This document shows positions 17,893 to 26,783 of a stretch of DNA of 50,699 bases, piece after piece. Within the stretch, counting starts at the first letter, position 1; each line of letters starts with the position of its first letter. A program made the translations under genes and the position numbers. Source of the stretch: an uncultured Lachnospiraceae bacterium (lineage in GTDB: Bacteria; Bacillota; Clostridia; Lachnospirales; Lachnospiraceae); assembly GCA_900544445.1 (NCBI GenBank), contig UQVK01000019.1:1-50699 (forward strand), read 5' to 3'. The notes beneath the pieces were generated by a model. The model had not been told where the DNA came from and did not search any database. It worked only from the letters and a program-made list of their open reading frames with translations.

Positions 17893-17933
17893 AAGTGGGG
17901 GCGGGAATCCAGAAGGGATTTCCGCTCCCGCTT
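17893..17933. terminator. Bidirectional terminator between LysR and binding-protein genes
   Basis: An 18-position stem with three G-U pairs: 17893-17910 with 17916-17933, loop AGAAG. It is followed by T residues on both strands and lies between two convergent genes. Confidence 0.75.
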
Positions 17934-17972
17934 TTCAACATATACATCGCCGCGATCAAACCGTCGGCGAAA

Positions 17973-19985
17973 TTACTCCGCAGGCAGCTCCGTTTCCAGA
18001 TCGGAAAGCATCAGGTCCAGTGCGGTGATTCCGCCTTCCGCCGTGTACCATACGGCGGGATGCTCCAGATAGACGATGTTGCCGTTTTTGTAAGCGTCCG
18101 TTCCCATGATCAGCTCATTTTCCACGATGTCCTGCGCGAGCTGTGCGCCGTCGGTGCCGATGGCGGCGTCACGGTCCAGAACGAACATGTAATCGGGATT
18201 TAAGTCCACGATCAGCTCAAAGGAGGTTTCATTTCCATGGGTGGCGGTCACATCGCCGTCGCCCAGATTTTCAAAGCCGATCTCTCTGCCGATGAGGGAG
18301 CAGCGGCCGTCGTTGCCGAGCACATTAAAGCTTTCGCTGGTGCACATGCCGATGACTGCGGTTTTTCCTTCCGCGAATGCGGCGAGAGCCCCGATCCGGG
18401 AATCAAAATCAGCCATCAGCTCGTCCACCTGATCCTCCAGGCCGAACAGGGAGGCGATGGCTGCGGCGTTTTTGCGGACGCTTTCCACCACGCCAAGCTC
18501 CGTATCGGTGGAAAGATAGATGACGGGAGCGATCTCGCTGAGCGCGTCATAGGAGGAAGCAAGACGGCCGCCGATGAAGATCACGTCCGGCTCACAGGCC
18601 ATGACGGCCTCCAGGTCGGCTTCCTTGATGGTGCCAAGGTTGGATACATTTTCATCGGTCACATAAGCCTGCAGGTAATCCAGGGAGGTGGAAGCGGAAC
18701 CAACCACCCGGTCACCGACGCCGAGACGGTCCAGAATGTCCAGACAGGCCATATCCAGGATGGCGATTCTCTGGGGATCATAGGGAACCGTCAGTTCCGT
18801 CTCTTCCTGGTTGGCGTTCAGGCTCGTGATCGTAACGGTGTCGGGAGCCTGCGCGGTATCGGATGCGGATTCCATTTCAGAGGAAGCGGTTCCGGAGGCT
18901 GTCGTTTCGGCCGCGGTGCTTTCGGCGGCTGCAGACTCTGTCTGCGTTTCCGCTTCGGATTCGGCGGAAACGGATCCGGCCTGTGCGGAAGAGGATTCCG
19001 TCTGTGCGGCAGACGAGCAGGCCGTAAGAGACAGGGACAGCAGAAGCGCACCTGCCAGTGCGGTACAGGTTGGTCTGCTAAAGCAGTTTTTTTTTCCTGC
19101 TCCATAATGAAAGCTGATAACCGGCAGAATCACCTGCTGCAGTCCCATCAGGGGAATGAAGAAAAATGTCTGCAGTTTATAGTAGATTCCCAAAACGGTG
19201 ACGGCGTCCTCCGTGAACTGTTTGAGAATCAGATTCAGGCCGATTATGTAAAGCGTGTAAAGAGACTGCATCACAATGGACGGGATTCCGGCCCGATAGA
19301 TTCTGATACAGTCCTTCAGACGTATTTTTCCCTGAAAGCGGTAAATACGGCAAACCGCGGCGAGCGTAATGAGCATGGCTGCAAGCTGGCCTGCTATTGT
19401 GGCAAGAGCAGCGCCTGCAGCTCCAGATTCCGGCATACCGAACATGCCGAAAATCAGAATGGGATCCAAAATCACATTGATAATGGCGCCTGTTACCTGC
19501 GCGATCATGGGCGTGAGCATATTCCCCTTCGCCTGCAGGATTTTGGTACAGTTGGATTCGATGAAAAGCCCCAGAGAGCCTGCAAAAATAATCTGCGCGT
19601 ATGGAATCCCCTGTTCCTGGACCGGTATCTGGTCAGAGGATATGGCAAAATAGCTTCTGATCAGAAGCAGTCCCGCACAGGCGAAAATCACGTAATTAAA
19701 GAATCCTGAAAACAATCCGCTCTTTACAATATCTGTCTGAGATTTTGTTTCTCCTGTTCCGTCCATCCTGGAAACTAAAATGTTAATGCCCGTTCCGGTT
19801 CCGGTGGCAAGGGCGGTCATTAACAGCTGGATTGGGAAAATAATGGAGAGCGCCGTCAATCCGGCGGCGGAATACCGGGAAATAAAAAAACTGTCAACGA
19901 TATTATAGATTGACTGGATCAGGAGCGCCAGCATCACAGGCGGCGATAATTTCAACAGCAGCTTGACAACAGACATATTTTCCAT
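17973..19985 (-). CDS. Chimeric frame: truncated MATE transporter fused to a siderophore-type binding lipoprotein
   Basis: A single open frame of about 670 residues. Residues 1-300 are a MATE transporter (SPPVMLALLIQSIYNIVDSF; GTGTGINILVSRMDGTGETK) with eight membrane segments, stopping at FHYGAGKK where the last four helices should follow. The frame then runs straight into a lipoprotein signal (TCTALAGALLLSLSLTACSS), a 60-residue Ser/Ala/Glu/Thr-rich linker and a periplasmic-binding fold of the Fe3+-siderophore class (VPYDPQRIAILDMACLDILD; ACEPDVIFIGGR; ADFDSRIGALAAFAEGKTAV). The join lies in a run of nine A at 19087-19095 (minus strand), consistent with a deletion between A-tracts that removed the MATE end and the lipoprotein ATG. 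Eight helices leave the join inside the cell, so the signal peptide would still be correctly oriented. No siderophore permease or ATPase gene is adjacent. Confidence 0.8.
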   Translation of the reverse strand: MENMSVVKLLLKLSPPVMLALLIQSIYNIVDSFFISRYSAAGLTALSIIFPIQLLMTALATGTGTGINILVSRMDGTGETKSQTDIVKSGLFSGFFNYVIFACAGLLLIRSYFAISSDQIPVQEQGIPYAQIIFAGSLGLFIESNCTKILQAKGNMLTPMIAQVTGAIINVILDPILIFGMFGMPESGAAGAALATIAGQLAAMLITLAAVCRIYRFQGKIRLKDCIRIYRAGIPSIVMQSLYTLYIIGLNLILKQFTEDAVTVLGIYYKLQTFFFIPLMGLQQVILPVISFHYGAGKKNCFSRPTCTALAGALLLSLSLTACSSAAQTESSSAQAGSVSAESEAETQTESAAAESTAAETTASGTASSEMESASDTAQAPDTVTITSLNANQEETELTVPYDPQRIAILDMACLDILDRLGVGDRVVGSASTSLDYLQAYVTDENVSNLGTIKEADLEAVMACEPDVIFIGGRLASSYDALSEIAPVIYLSTDTELGVVESVRKNAAAIASLFGLEDQVDELMADFDSRIGALAAFAEGKTAVIGMCTSESFNVLGNDGRCSLIGREIGFENLGDGDVTATHGNETSFELIVDLNPDYMFVLDRDAAIGTDGAQLAQDIVENELIMGTDAYKNGNIVYLEHPAVWYTAEGGITALDLMLSDLETELPAE

Positions 19986-20008
19986 GCTTTTCACATCCTT
20001 TCCACAGC

Positions 20009-20039
20009 ATGATAAAGCATGGAGTTACTACACGGTCAA
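20009..20039 (-). promoter_or_regulatory. MerR-type promoter with 19-nt spacer
   Basis: On the minus strand TTGACC (20034-20039) and TATCAT (20009-20014) are separated by 19 nt containing AGTAACT. Overlong 19-20-nt spacers with a central dyad are the hallmark of promoters activated by MerR-family proteins. The -35 overlaps the stop codon of the MerR gene and the promoter reads into the MATE fusion gene. Confidence 0.75.
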
Positions 20040-20851
20040 GCTTTTTTCAGGTGGGCTTTTATTTCACAATAGTAATCCGGAATATATTCAAAGAGCTGCA
20101 GTCCTGCTTCTTCCGCAAAGATCATGTCCACTTCCGCATGATTTTCCTGCAGCCAGTTCAGCAGCGGAGAAAAGTCCGCCGTTTCATTTTGGATATGGAG
20201 CATAAAAACGGCGTACCTTCCTGCAGGCAGTGTCAGCAGATTTTCCGGAGGAATATTCCGGTAACTGCCATTCTCGATTTTCAGGTATTCCCGCTGCTTG
20301 ATAAACTGTTTGTCGCGGATTCGGGATGCGTCCAGGACATAGCCATATTTTTTCCGGATGGATGGCGTCCGGTACATCTCCTCTTTTGCGGCTTCCTGCA
20401 GATCGGCGTGGTATGATTTCTGATCCCGCTTTCCGCTCCCGGCAATCACGATTTCTTCATCCAGCCACTTTTCTTCAACCGTACACTGCTGCTTTTGTTG
20501 CAGAATATTCTGATTTTCCTCGTTATACCATAAAATATCGTCTGCCACCTGTTGATAATATGCGCTTAACCGGAGCGCTTCCTCTCTGTATTCCATGAGG
20601 AGATCCACAATTTTCTGATTGTTCCTGAAGGATAGAATCTGCCTCACTTTTTCCAGAGGAATGCTCAGTTTGCGGCAGGTTGTGATGATATCTATCTGCC
20701 ACAGATTTTTTCGGGAATAATACCGGTATTGATTTTCCGGATCGATGTAATCAGGCATGAGCAGGCCTGCTTTTTCATAAAAATGGAGCGTGTCTTTTGA
20801 CAGTCCGGTGATCCGGCTGACCTCTCCGATTTGAAAATATCCGTTTTTCAT
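20036..20851 (-). CDS. MerR family regulator with GyrI-like effector domain
   Basis: A 271-residue protein. It opens with a MerR HTH (YFQIGEVSRITGLSKDTLHF YEKAGLL), then the dimerisation helix, and from about residue 130 a GyrI/BmrR-like drug-binding domain (ENGSYRNIPPENLLTLPAGRYAVFM). This layout is that of BmrR-type multidrug sensors. It lies 50 nt upstream of the MATE-lipoprotein fusion on the same strand, with a 19-nt-spacer promoter between them, so it very probably activates that gene on binding a toxic ligand. Upstream of it, ACTGG (20898-20902) and CCAGT (20911-20915) form a possible operator next to a minus-strand TACAAT (20885-20890). Confidence 0.88.
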   Translation of the reverse strand: MKNGYFQIGEVSRITGLSKDTLHFYEKAGLLMPDYIDPENQYRYYSRKNLWQIDIITTCRKLSIPLEKVRQILSFRNNQKIVDLLMEYREEALRLSAYYQQVADDILWYNEENQNILQQKQQCTVEEKWLDEEIVIAGSGKRDQKSYHADLQEAAKEEMYRTPSIRKKYGYVLDASRIRDKQFIKQREYLKIENGSYRNIPPENLLTLPAGRYAVFMLHIQNETADFSPLLNWLQENHAEVDMIFAEEAGLQLFEYIPDYYCEIKAHLKKA

Positions 20852-20959
20852 TTGGTTCAGTCCTTTCCTTCTTTGGATAAAGCCATTGTATCAGTCCACT
20901 GGCGCGATGGCCAGTCTATTTCAACGGAAATCCAGATATCTGCGATGCGCTGTTTTTTG

Positions 20960-20988
20960 TTTACGAAGGCGGCATATGCCTTTATAAT
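20960..20988 (+). promoter_or_regulatory. Promoter with spacer palindrome ahead of the DUF4132 pair
   Basis: TTTACG (20960-20965), a 17-nt spacer and a perfect TATAAT (20983-20988). The spacer contains the perfect palindrome GGCATATGCC (20971-20980), a possible operator. Confidence 0.65.
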
Positions 20989-21041
20989 GGAGACATGACA
21001 GAACGACAGAACAGCATGAAATGATATAAGAGGGGAAAACC

Positions 21042-21539
21042 ATGAGAATCTACGTACAAACCAAATCAGCGGGCAGCAGGAAGTCATCCCGCACAGCGGG
21101 CAATCCCTTCCGGCCAAAGCGCCAGCAGGGAACCGAAGGCGCTTCGGGCGAAGAGAGGGAAACGGCCCTGAACCGGGTTCCCTATGACCTTCCCGACGGG
21201 ATATCCACCCTGCGGGAGCTTCTGACGGAGCTTGTGAAAATCGAGGTTGGCCGGTACAACGAAAAGGGAACTGACAGGCAGCTGATCCCCTTCCTGACGG
21301 GAGAGGAGATCGAAGAGCAGGCGGAGACAGGAAAGGTGGGCTTTGGCCGCATCTATTCTGACAGGAAGGCGGATGAGAAGAAGGCAGTGGAGAACGCCTG
21401 CCAGTGCTTTTCGGACGGCCTGGTCCGGGTGTTTCGGAATGAAGAGGAGCTGACGGAGCTGGACGGACCGGTCAGGCTTCGGGAGGGAGACTGCCTCACA
21501 TTGATCCGTCTGACCTTTTTGAGCGGACGGCTGTGGTGA
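21042..21539 (+). CDS. Small conserved-type protein upstream of DUF4132 gene
   Basis: A 165-residue protein that I cannot assign to a named family. After a basic N-terminus (residues 1-45, probably disordered) it has a folded part with STLRELLTELVKIEVGRYNE, an acidic EEIEEQAETGKVGFGRIYSD segment, and an end EGDCLTLIRLTFLSGRLW that resembles the last strand of a small beta-rich fold. It is soluble, with no signal or membrane segment. GAGGGGAAAACC precedes the ATG. The large DUF4132-type gene begins 80 nt downstream on the same strand from the same promoter, so the two probably act together. Confidence 0.6.
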   Translation: MRIYVQTKSAGSRKSSRTAGNPFRPKRQQGTEGASGEERETALNRVPYDLPDGISTLRELLTELVKIEVGRYNEKGTDRQLIPFLTGEEIEEQAETGKVGFGRIYSDRKADEKKAVENACQCFSDGLVRVFRNEEELTELDGPVRLREGDCLTLIRLTFLSGRLW

Positions 21540-21619
21540 GGCGCGGATGCCGGAAAGGATATGGGAAAAACACAAAAAAGTGACCGGGGAAAAGCATAAA
21601 GGAGGGAACATAAGGAGCG

Positions 21620-24600
21620 ATGGAACGAAAAAACGCGAGTCTGAATAAAGGAAAGCAGGAAGCGATGGAGCGGCGTGCGGCAAAGAATGGAGCGCTGACA
21701 AAGGCCCTGTGGGATTATGCCTCTTATCCCTATGGAGGAGACAGATGGAGAAAGCTTGATGCGGAACTGACCGGGCTGTACGGGAAGGCGCTGCAGGATC
21801 TGAAAACCGTGGAGGAATTCTGGAATTCCGGACTGAAGCGGGCTGTGGCCGCGCTGACGGATAGGCAGTTTTCGCAGGATATGGAGGAAATCACCCGGAT
21901 GCGGATGGAGGGACAGTTTTCCTCTTCCATGTGGCGCAGAAGCTATCGCTCTTCGGACTTCGGCTATCATGCCGCCCGGGCTGTGGCGGATCTGGCGGGC
22001 TGTCTGTACCTTGAGACCTATGATCAGAATGTGAAGGAGCTTCTGACCTGCGCCCACGACTGGGTGAGGGGCTTTGACGTGCGGCTGGCGCTGGAGCTGA
22101 GAAGGGGAAATGAGGAAATCTGCGCGCTGGTCTGGGATGCCATGACGGGAGAAAATACAGAGGTGCTTCTGTCCACCCCGATCATCCGTGCGGTGGTCAT
22201 CAGCGGCAGGGAAGAGCTTGTGGATCAGCTTCTGAAGCTTCTGCTTGCAGCGCGCCTGCAGGAGGGGCTGAGGCAGCAGATTCTGGAAAATGCGGACGCG
22301 GGAAGCGTGCAGACCCTGACCCGGATTCTGAAGCTCTGTATTGACGAGGACCTCTTCCGCTACAGCAGCGTCGCCAGGGCCTTCGATACCTGGACCGGTC
22401 TGGGTTACGGGGACGCGGACGGCAGGGCGGCAAAAAAGTGCGCCGTTCTGGCGTATGACTGTCTGACGGACGCCGGAGCCCGGGGAAACTATCTGTACAG
22501 CGCCAATACCCTGGAGGCCTATTTCGCCCTCTGGGGCATGGGCTGCATGGAGGTGGCGGATACGGACCGGATGGTGCGCCTTCTGCTGGATGACGGGGAA
22601 AAATACCGCCGGATTCTGGGATGGCTGTTCGTCAGCCGGACCGACAGTTCCCGCTATAAGATGCGGCTCGCAGGGGAATATCTGAACGAACGGGATGAGG
22701 AGACTCTGGCCTGGATCACGGGCTGTCTGTCGGCTTCCTATTCTGTTTTAAATACCTGGGGCTATCGCAAAGAGCCGTTTACGCCCGAAAAAAATCCGGA
22801 TTTTCCGGAAGAGAAGGAGCAGCGGCGCAGCCTGTTTTTCACGCTGAAGGAGACTGCGGCGTTCATCGGAAACAAAAACCGCACTTTTACCGGAAATCCC
22901 TTCGCCTTTACCTCCGTTACCCTGGAAAATACCCCTGTGATTTCCTGCATGATGAGCCTGGCCGGTTATGACGGGGACGAAGAAATGACGGAGGAGCTTG
23001 CAAAACTGCGGAGCTGGATGAATGTGCAGCAGCGCCAGGCCTTCTATCAGAACCTTCTTCAACCTCAGAAAAAGGCGGCTCACCGCGCCCTCCTGAGGGA
23101 AGCGCTGCAGGACCGTTCCGTGCAGGTGAAGGAGCGGGCTGTGCAGAGACTGTCCGACTGCAGGCTGATCGGGGAGGATCTGGAAGCGTTGGCGGACAGC
23201 CTGCGCTCCAAAAGCAGCGGACTGAGAAAGGAGGTGCTTTCCGTCCTGGAAAAGCAGGAGCCCCGGACGCTTACGGCGGTCATCGAAAAAATGCTTTCAG
23301 GCGGAGAGGAGTATCAGATCCAGGCGGCGGTGGAGCTGCTTCTGGGATTTTCGGAAACCCATCCGGAGCTTGTGCGGGCCCAGACGGAAGCGGTGGAAAG
23401 GCTGAAGGGAGCATCCCTTTCCACCCAGACCCGCATCCTGTTCGACCGTCTTACCGCCGGGGAGAAAAAGGAGGAAGAGACCTGGACGCAGGAGAACGGC
23501 TTCGGCCTGTATGATCCGAAGGCCCTGGCGGAGGCGGCGGCCCGCCTGGAGGAACGGGAGAAGCTGGAGACGAAGCCAGACCGGCTGTTTTCCGCCCGGC
23601 AGCTGAACGATATGCTTCCCTCGAAGGAGGAATATCATTCCCTGCTTGAGCGGATGAACGCCGTGTTTACACGCCATGCGGACTATGAGTACGAAACGGA
23701 AGCCTATGACGGAAGCCGCAGCAAAATTCTGTTCGGGGATGCATCCCGACAGTTTGTGCCGATTCCCGCATCCTTCGGAAACAGCGCAGTTATCCGGGCG
23801 CAGCAGGCCGTTACGCCGGAAATGATTCCTTTCTGGGAGGAATTTCGGAAAGCCCTTGGAGTGTACGGTACGGACCCTTCCAAAATGCTGGGGCTCTGTT
23901 ATACGGCATGCCGTTGGAACGGCCCGTATCTGTATGACAAAAAGCCGGCGGACTGGTTTGTGAAGCTGGAGAAGGTTCTTGCGCCGGAATATCATAAGGC
24001 CGGTTATGACGCCTTTCAGGCCCGCTACTGGCAGATGGCGGATATCATTTCGCTGCTGCCTCAGTTTTTTCAGCCGGAAGAGGTCTTTCCCCTGGCGTTA
24101 CAATACTATCGGAGCGTACTCCGGCTGATCGGAGAAGAAAATCTGTACCGGGAATATCTGGAGCCCCTACGGGAATCCAGCTACATCTATCTGAGCGGAC
24201 GGAGTGATTTTCCCATTAACCATCGGATGGCAGGCTTCTGGAGACGCATCCTGAGAAGGACGGCGCGGACGCCGGAGGCTTTTCGGGAATGGTTCCTTCA
24301 GGAATACACGCTGGAACGCCGGGGAAAGGGAGAGGTCACGGAGGGACTGACCCTGGAAGATGATTTCCGGGCCTGCGGGGAAGGGCTTCTGCCGAAGGAG
24401 ACGCTGTATGAACGGCTTCTGACGGGAAAGAACGCGGACCTGCGGATGCTCACCAATCCAACCCTGTTCCGAAGCAGGGGAAAAAAGATTCTGGACACCT
24501 GGCCCTGGGCCGGAGAGCTCGTGCGCACGGCGGTCAGCCGTATTGTGGAGGTGGAGGAAAAGCGGGGAGAGCTGCCCACGCCTCTCACCGCTCCGGCAAT

Positions 24601-26722
24601 GGCCATTGAGCGCTTTGAGGGAGCGGAATATTTCTGCGGTCTTCTGGCCGCGCTGGGAAAGGAGAACTTCTACCGGGGATATTATTATTCTTCGGAGACC
24701 ACCAAACAGGCGGTGCTGAGCCATCTGCTGAAGCGCTGCTACCCGGCGAAAGGGGATACGCCGGAAAAGCTGAAGGAGCTTCTCGGAGTCACGGACATCA
24801 AAGAAAAACGGCTGGCGGAGGCGGTGATGTACGCGCCCCAGTGGGCGGGCTTTGCGGAAGAAATCCTGAAATGGCCCGGTTTAAAGAAGGGGGTCTGGTT
24901 CTTCCATGCCCACATCAACGAAACCTTTTCCGCGGAAAAGGAAACGGAAGTCGCCATTTACTCCCCCATCAGCCCGCAGCAGTTCAACGACGGCGCATTT
25001 GACCGGGAATGGTTCCTGGCCGCCCATCAGGAGCTGGGAGAGAAACGGTTCCATATCCTCTACCAGTCCGCCAAATACATCACCTCCGGAAACAGCGCCC
25101 ACCGCCGTTCCCAGCTGTATGCGGACGCGGTTCTGGGAAAGCTTGACGCAAGGGAGCTGGAGAAAGAGATCGAAGAAAAAAGGAATCAGGAAAAGCTGCG
25201 CTGCTATCCGCTGGTTCCCATCCGGGAGGGAGACCGGAAGGAGGCGCTGCGGCGGTATGAATTCATTCAGAAATTCCTGAAGGAGAGCAGGCAGTTCGGC
25301 AGCCAGCGCCGGGAGAGCGAGAAAAAGGCCGTTGCCACCGCCCTGGAAAATCTGGCAATGACCGCCGGGTTCTCCGATGTGAACCGGATGACCTGGTATC
25401 TGGAAAGCGAGAAGCTTGCGGAGCTTACGCCCTTCTTTGACGGCGTGGAGCTGGAAGGCATTCTCCTCCGTCTGGAAATCGATGAAGAGGGAACTGCCGC
25501 TCTTGCCATGGAAAAGAAAGGGAAGCCTCTGAAAACCCTGCCGAAGGCCCTGAATAAAAATGAGACGGCTCTTGCCATAAAGGAAACGGTGAAGGAGCTG
25601 AAGGAACAGAAGCGCCGCGCCAGGGAGAGCCTGGAGCGGGCGATGACGGAAAGCACTCTTTTCCGGGCGGATGAGCTGGAGATCATCCTGAACAATCCCG
25701 TCCTTGCTCCCATGGCGGCCGGACTTATCTGGACGCTGGAAGAGAAGGAGGAAAGAGGCCATGCGAAGCAGTCGCAGGCGGAACCGGAAACGGGCCGGAA
25801 GCCGCAGGCGCGCAAGGAGGCCGCGCACAGGAATGGTTTTTTACAGAAGACGGATACCGGTCTGGCGCTTCAGGACATCCGGGGCGGCCTGAGTCCGCTT
25901 CCGGCAGAGGCCGGACTCCGGGTATCCCATCCCCATGATCTGATCACGGCGGGGGAATGGGCGGACTACATGCATGTCCTCTATGAGAAAGAGATCAAAC
26001 AGCCCTTTAAACAGGTATTCCGGGAATATTATCCGATCACCGAAGAGGAGCGGCAGGAGAGAACCATTTCCAGGCGCTATGCGGGCTTACAGGTGCAGCC
26101 GCAGAAGACGGTGGCGCTGCTAAAGGGCCGCGGCTGGACGGTGGACTATGAGGAAGGTCTGCAGAAGGTGTTCTACCGGGACAATCTGATCGTGCGCATG
26201 TACGCCCTGGCAGACTGGTTTTCTCCGGCAGATATCGAGGCGCCCACCCTGGAAGAAATTCAGTTTTTTGAGCGGGAGACGGGAAAACCGGTGGAACTGG
26301 AAGCGGTGCCGCCCGTTCTGTTTTCCGAAACCATGCGGGACATCGATCTGGCGGTGAGCGTGGCCCATGTGGGCGGCGTGGACCCGGAGGCCAGCCACTC
26401 CACCGTAGAGATGCGGACAGCCATCGCCAGGGAGCTGGTTTCCCTTCTGAAGCTTTCCAACGTTTCCTTCATTGGGGCGCATGCGAAGATTCATGGGACG
26501 TTGGCAGACTATTCCGTACATCTGGGCTCCGGCGTCGTCCATGGGGAAGGAATCGGCATGATTGCCATCCTGCCCGTGCATTCTCAGGCAAGGGGAAGAA
26601 TTTTCCTGCCCTTCGCGGACGACGATCCGAAGACGGCGGAGATCATGTCCAGGATCATCCTGCTTTCGGAGGATAAAAAAATAAAGGATCCGGCCATACT
26701 GAGCCAGATCCGCGGCCTGTGA
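21620..26722 (+). CDS. DUF4132 (DUF5724-type) giant protein
   Basis: A 1700-residue soluble protein. The N-terminal two thirds are helical; residues about 490-610 look like HEAT-type repeats (VQVKERAVQRLSDCRLIGED, then LRKEVLSVLEKQEPRTLTAV). The C-terminal 300 residues carry the DUF4132 signature (SHPHDLITAGEWADYMHVLY; GLQVQPQKTVALLKGRGWTV; a conserved FFERETGKPVELEAVPPVLF; then SVAHVGGVDPEASHSTVEMR). The E. coli relative YehI/MolR lies beside MoxR-type ATPase and VWA genes, an arrangement linked to NTP-dependent conflict systems, but no such partners are present here. No catalytic motif is evident. AAGGAG precedes the ATG. Confidence 0.8.
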   Translation: MERKNASLNKGKQEAMERRAAKNGALTKALWDYASYPYGGDRWRKLDAELTGLYGKALQDLKTVEEFWNSGLKRAVAALTDRQFSQDMEEITRMRMEGQFSSSMWRRSYRSSDFGYHAARAVADLAGCLYLETYDQNVKELLTCAHDWVRGFDVRLALELRRGNEEICALVWDAMTGENTEVLLSTPIIRAVVISGREELVDQLLKLLLAARLQEGLRQQILENADAGSVQTLTRILKLCIDEDLFRYSSVARAFDTWTGLGYGDADGRAAKKCAVLAYDCLTDAGARGNYLYSANTLEAYFALWGMGCMEVADTDRMVRLLLDDGEKYRRILGWLFVSRTDSSRYKMRLAGEYLNERDEETLAWITGCLSASYSVLNTWGYRKEPFTPEKNPDFPEEKEQRRSLFFTLKETAAFIGNKNRTFTGNPFAFTSVTLENTPVISCMMSLAGYDGDEEMTEELAKLRSWMNVQQRQAFYQNLLQPQKKAAHRALLREALQDRSVQVKERAVQRLSDCRLIGEDLEALADSLRSKSSGLRKEVLSVLEKQEPRTLTAVIEKMLSGGEEYQIQAAVELLLGFSETHPELVRAQTEAVERLKGASLSTQTRILFDRLTAGEKKEEETWTQENGFGLYDPKALAEAAARLEEREKLETKPDRLFSARQLNDMLPSKEEYHSLLERMNAVFTRHADYEYETEAYDGSRSKILFGDASRQFVPIPASFGNSAVIRAQQAVTPEMIPFWEEFRKALGVYGTDPSKMLGLCYTACRWNGPYLYDKKPADWFVKLEKVLAPEYHKAGYDAFQARYWQMADIISLLPQFFQPEEVFPLALQYYRSVLRLIGEENLYREYLEPLRESSYIYLSGRSDFPINHRMAGFWRRILRRTARTPEAFREWFLQEYTLERRGKGEVTEGLTLEDDFRACGEGLLPKETLYERLLTGKNADLRMLTNPTLFRSRGKKILDTWPWAGELVRTAVSRIVEVEEKRGELPTPLTAPAMAIERFEGAEYFCGLLAALGKENFYRGYYYSSETTKQAVLSHLLKRCYPAKGDTPEKLKELLGVTDIKEKRLAEAVMYAPQWAGFAEEILKWPGLKKGVWFFHAHINETFSAEKETEVAIYSPISPQQFNDGAFDREWFLAAHQELGEKRFHILYQSAKYITSGNSAHRRSQLYADAVLGKLDARELEKEIEEKRNQEKLRCYPLVPIREGDRKEALRRYEFIQKFLKESRQFGSQRRESEKKAVATALENLAMTAGFSDVNRMTWYLESEKLAELTPFFDGVELEGILLRLEIDEEGTAALAMEKKGKPLKTLPKALNKNETALAIKETVKELKEQKRRARESLERAMTESTLFRADELEIILNNPVLAPMAAGLIWTLEEKEERGHAKQSQAEPETGRKPQARKEAAHRNGFLQKTDTGLALQDIRGGLSPLPAEAGLRVSHPHDLITAGEWADYMHVLYEKEIKQPFKQVFREYYPITEEERQERTISRRYAGLQVQPQKTVALLKGRGWTVDYEEGLQKVFYRDNLIVRMYALADWFSPADIEAPTLEEIQFFERETGKPVELEAVPPVLFSETMRDIDLAVSVAHVGGVDPEASHSTVEMRTAIARELVSLLKLSNVSFIGAHAKIHGTLADYSVHLGSGVVHGEGIGMIAILPVHSQARGRIFLPFADDDPKTAEIMSRIILLSEDKKIKDPAILSQIRGL

Positions 26723-26745
26723 GGCCGGAAAACGGATGAAACAAA

Positions 26746-26777
26746 ATGGCTGCCGCGCACAAAAACGCGGCAGCCAT
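26746..26777. terminator. Convergent terminator after DUF4132 gene
   Basis: ATGGCTGCCGCG (26746-26757) pairs perfectly with 26766-26777 around an 8-nt loop. TTTTGTTT follows on the minus strand. It serves the convergent 26784 gene and probably the DUF4132 gene. Confidence 0.85.
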
Positions 26778-26783
26778 TCGTCT

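Noticed and set aside
18237..19709. 490-codon plus-strand frame opposite the MATE-lipoprotein fusion
   Set aside because: Gly/Cys/Arg-rich low-complexity antisense product with no family features.
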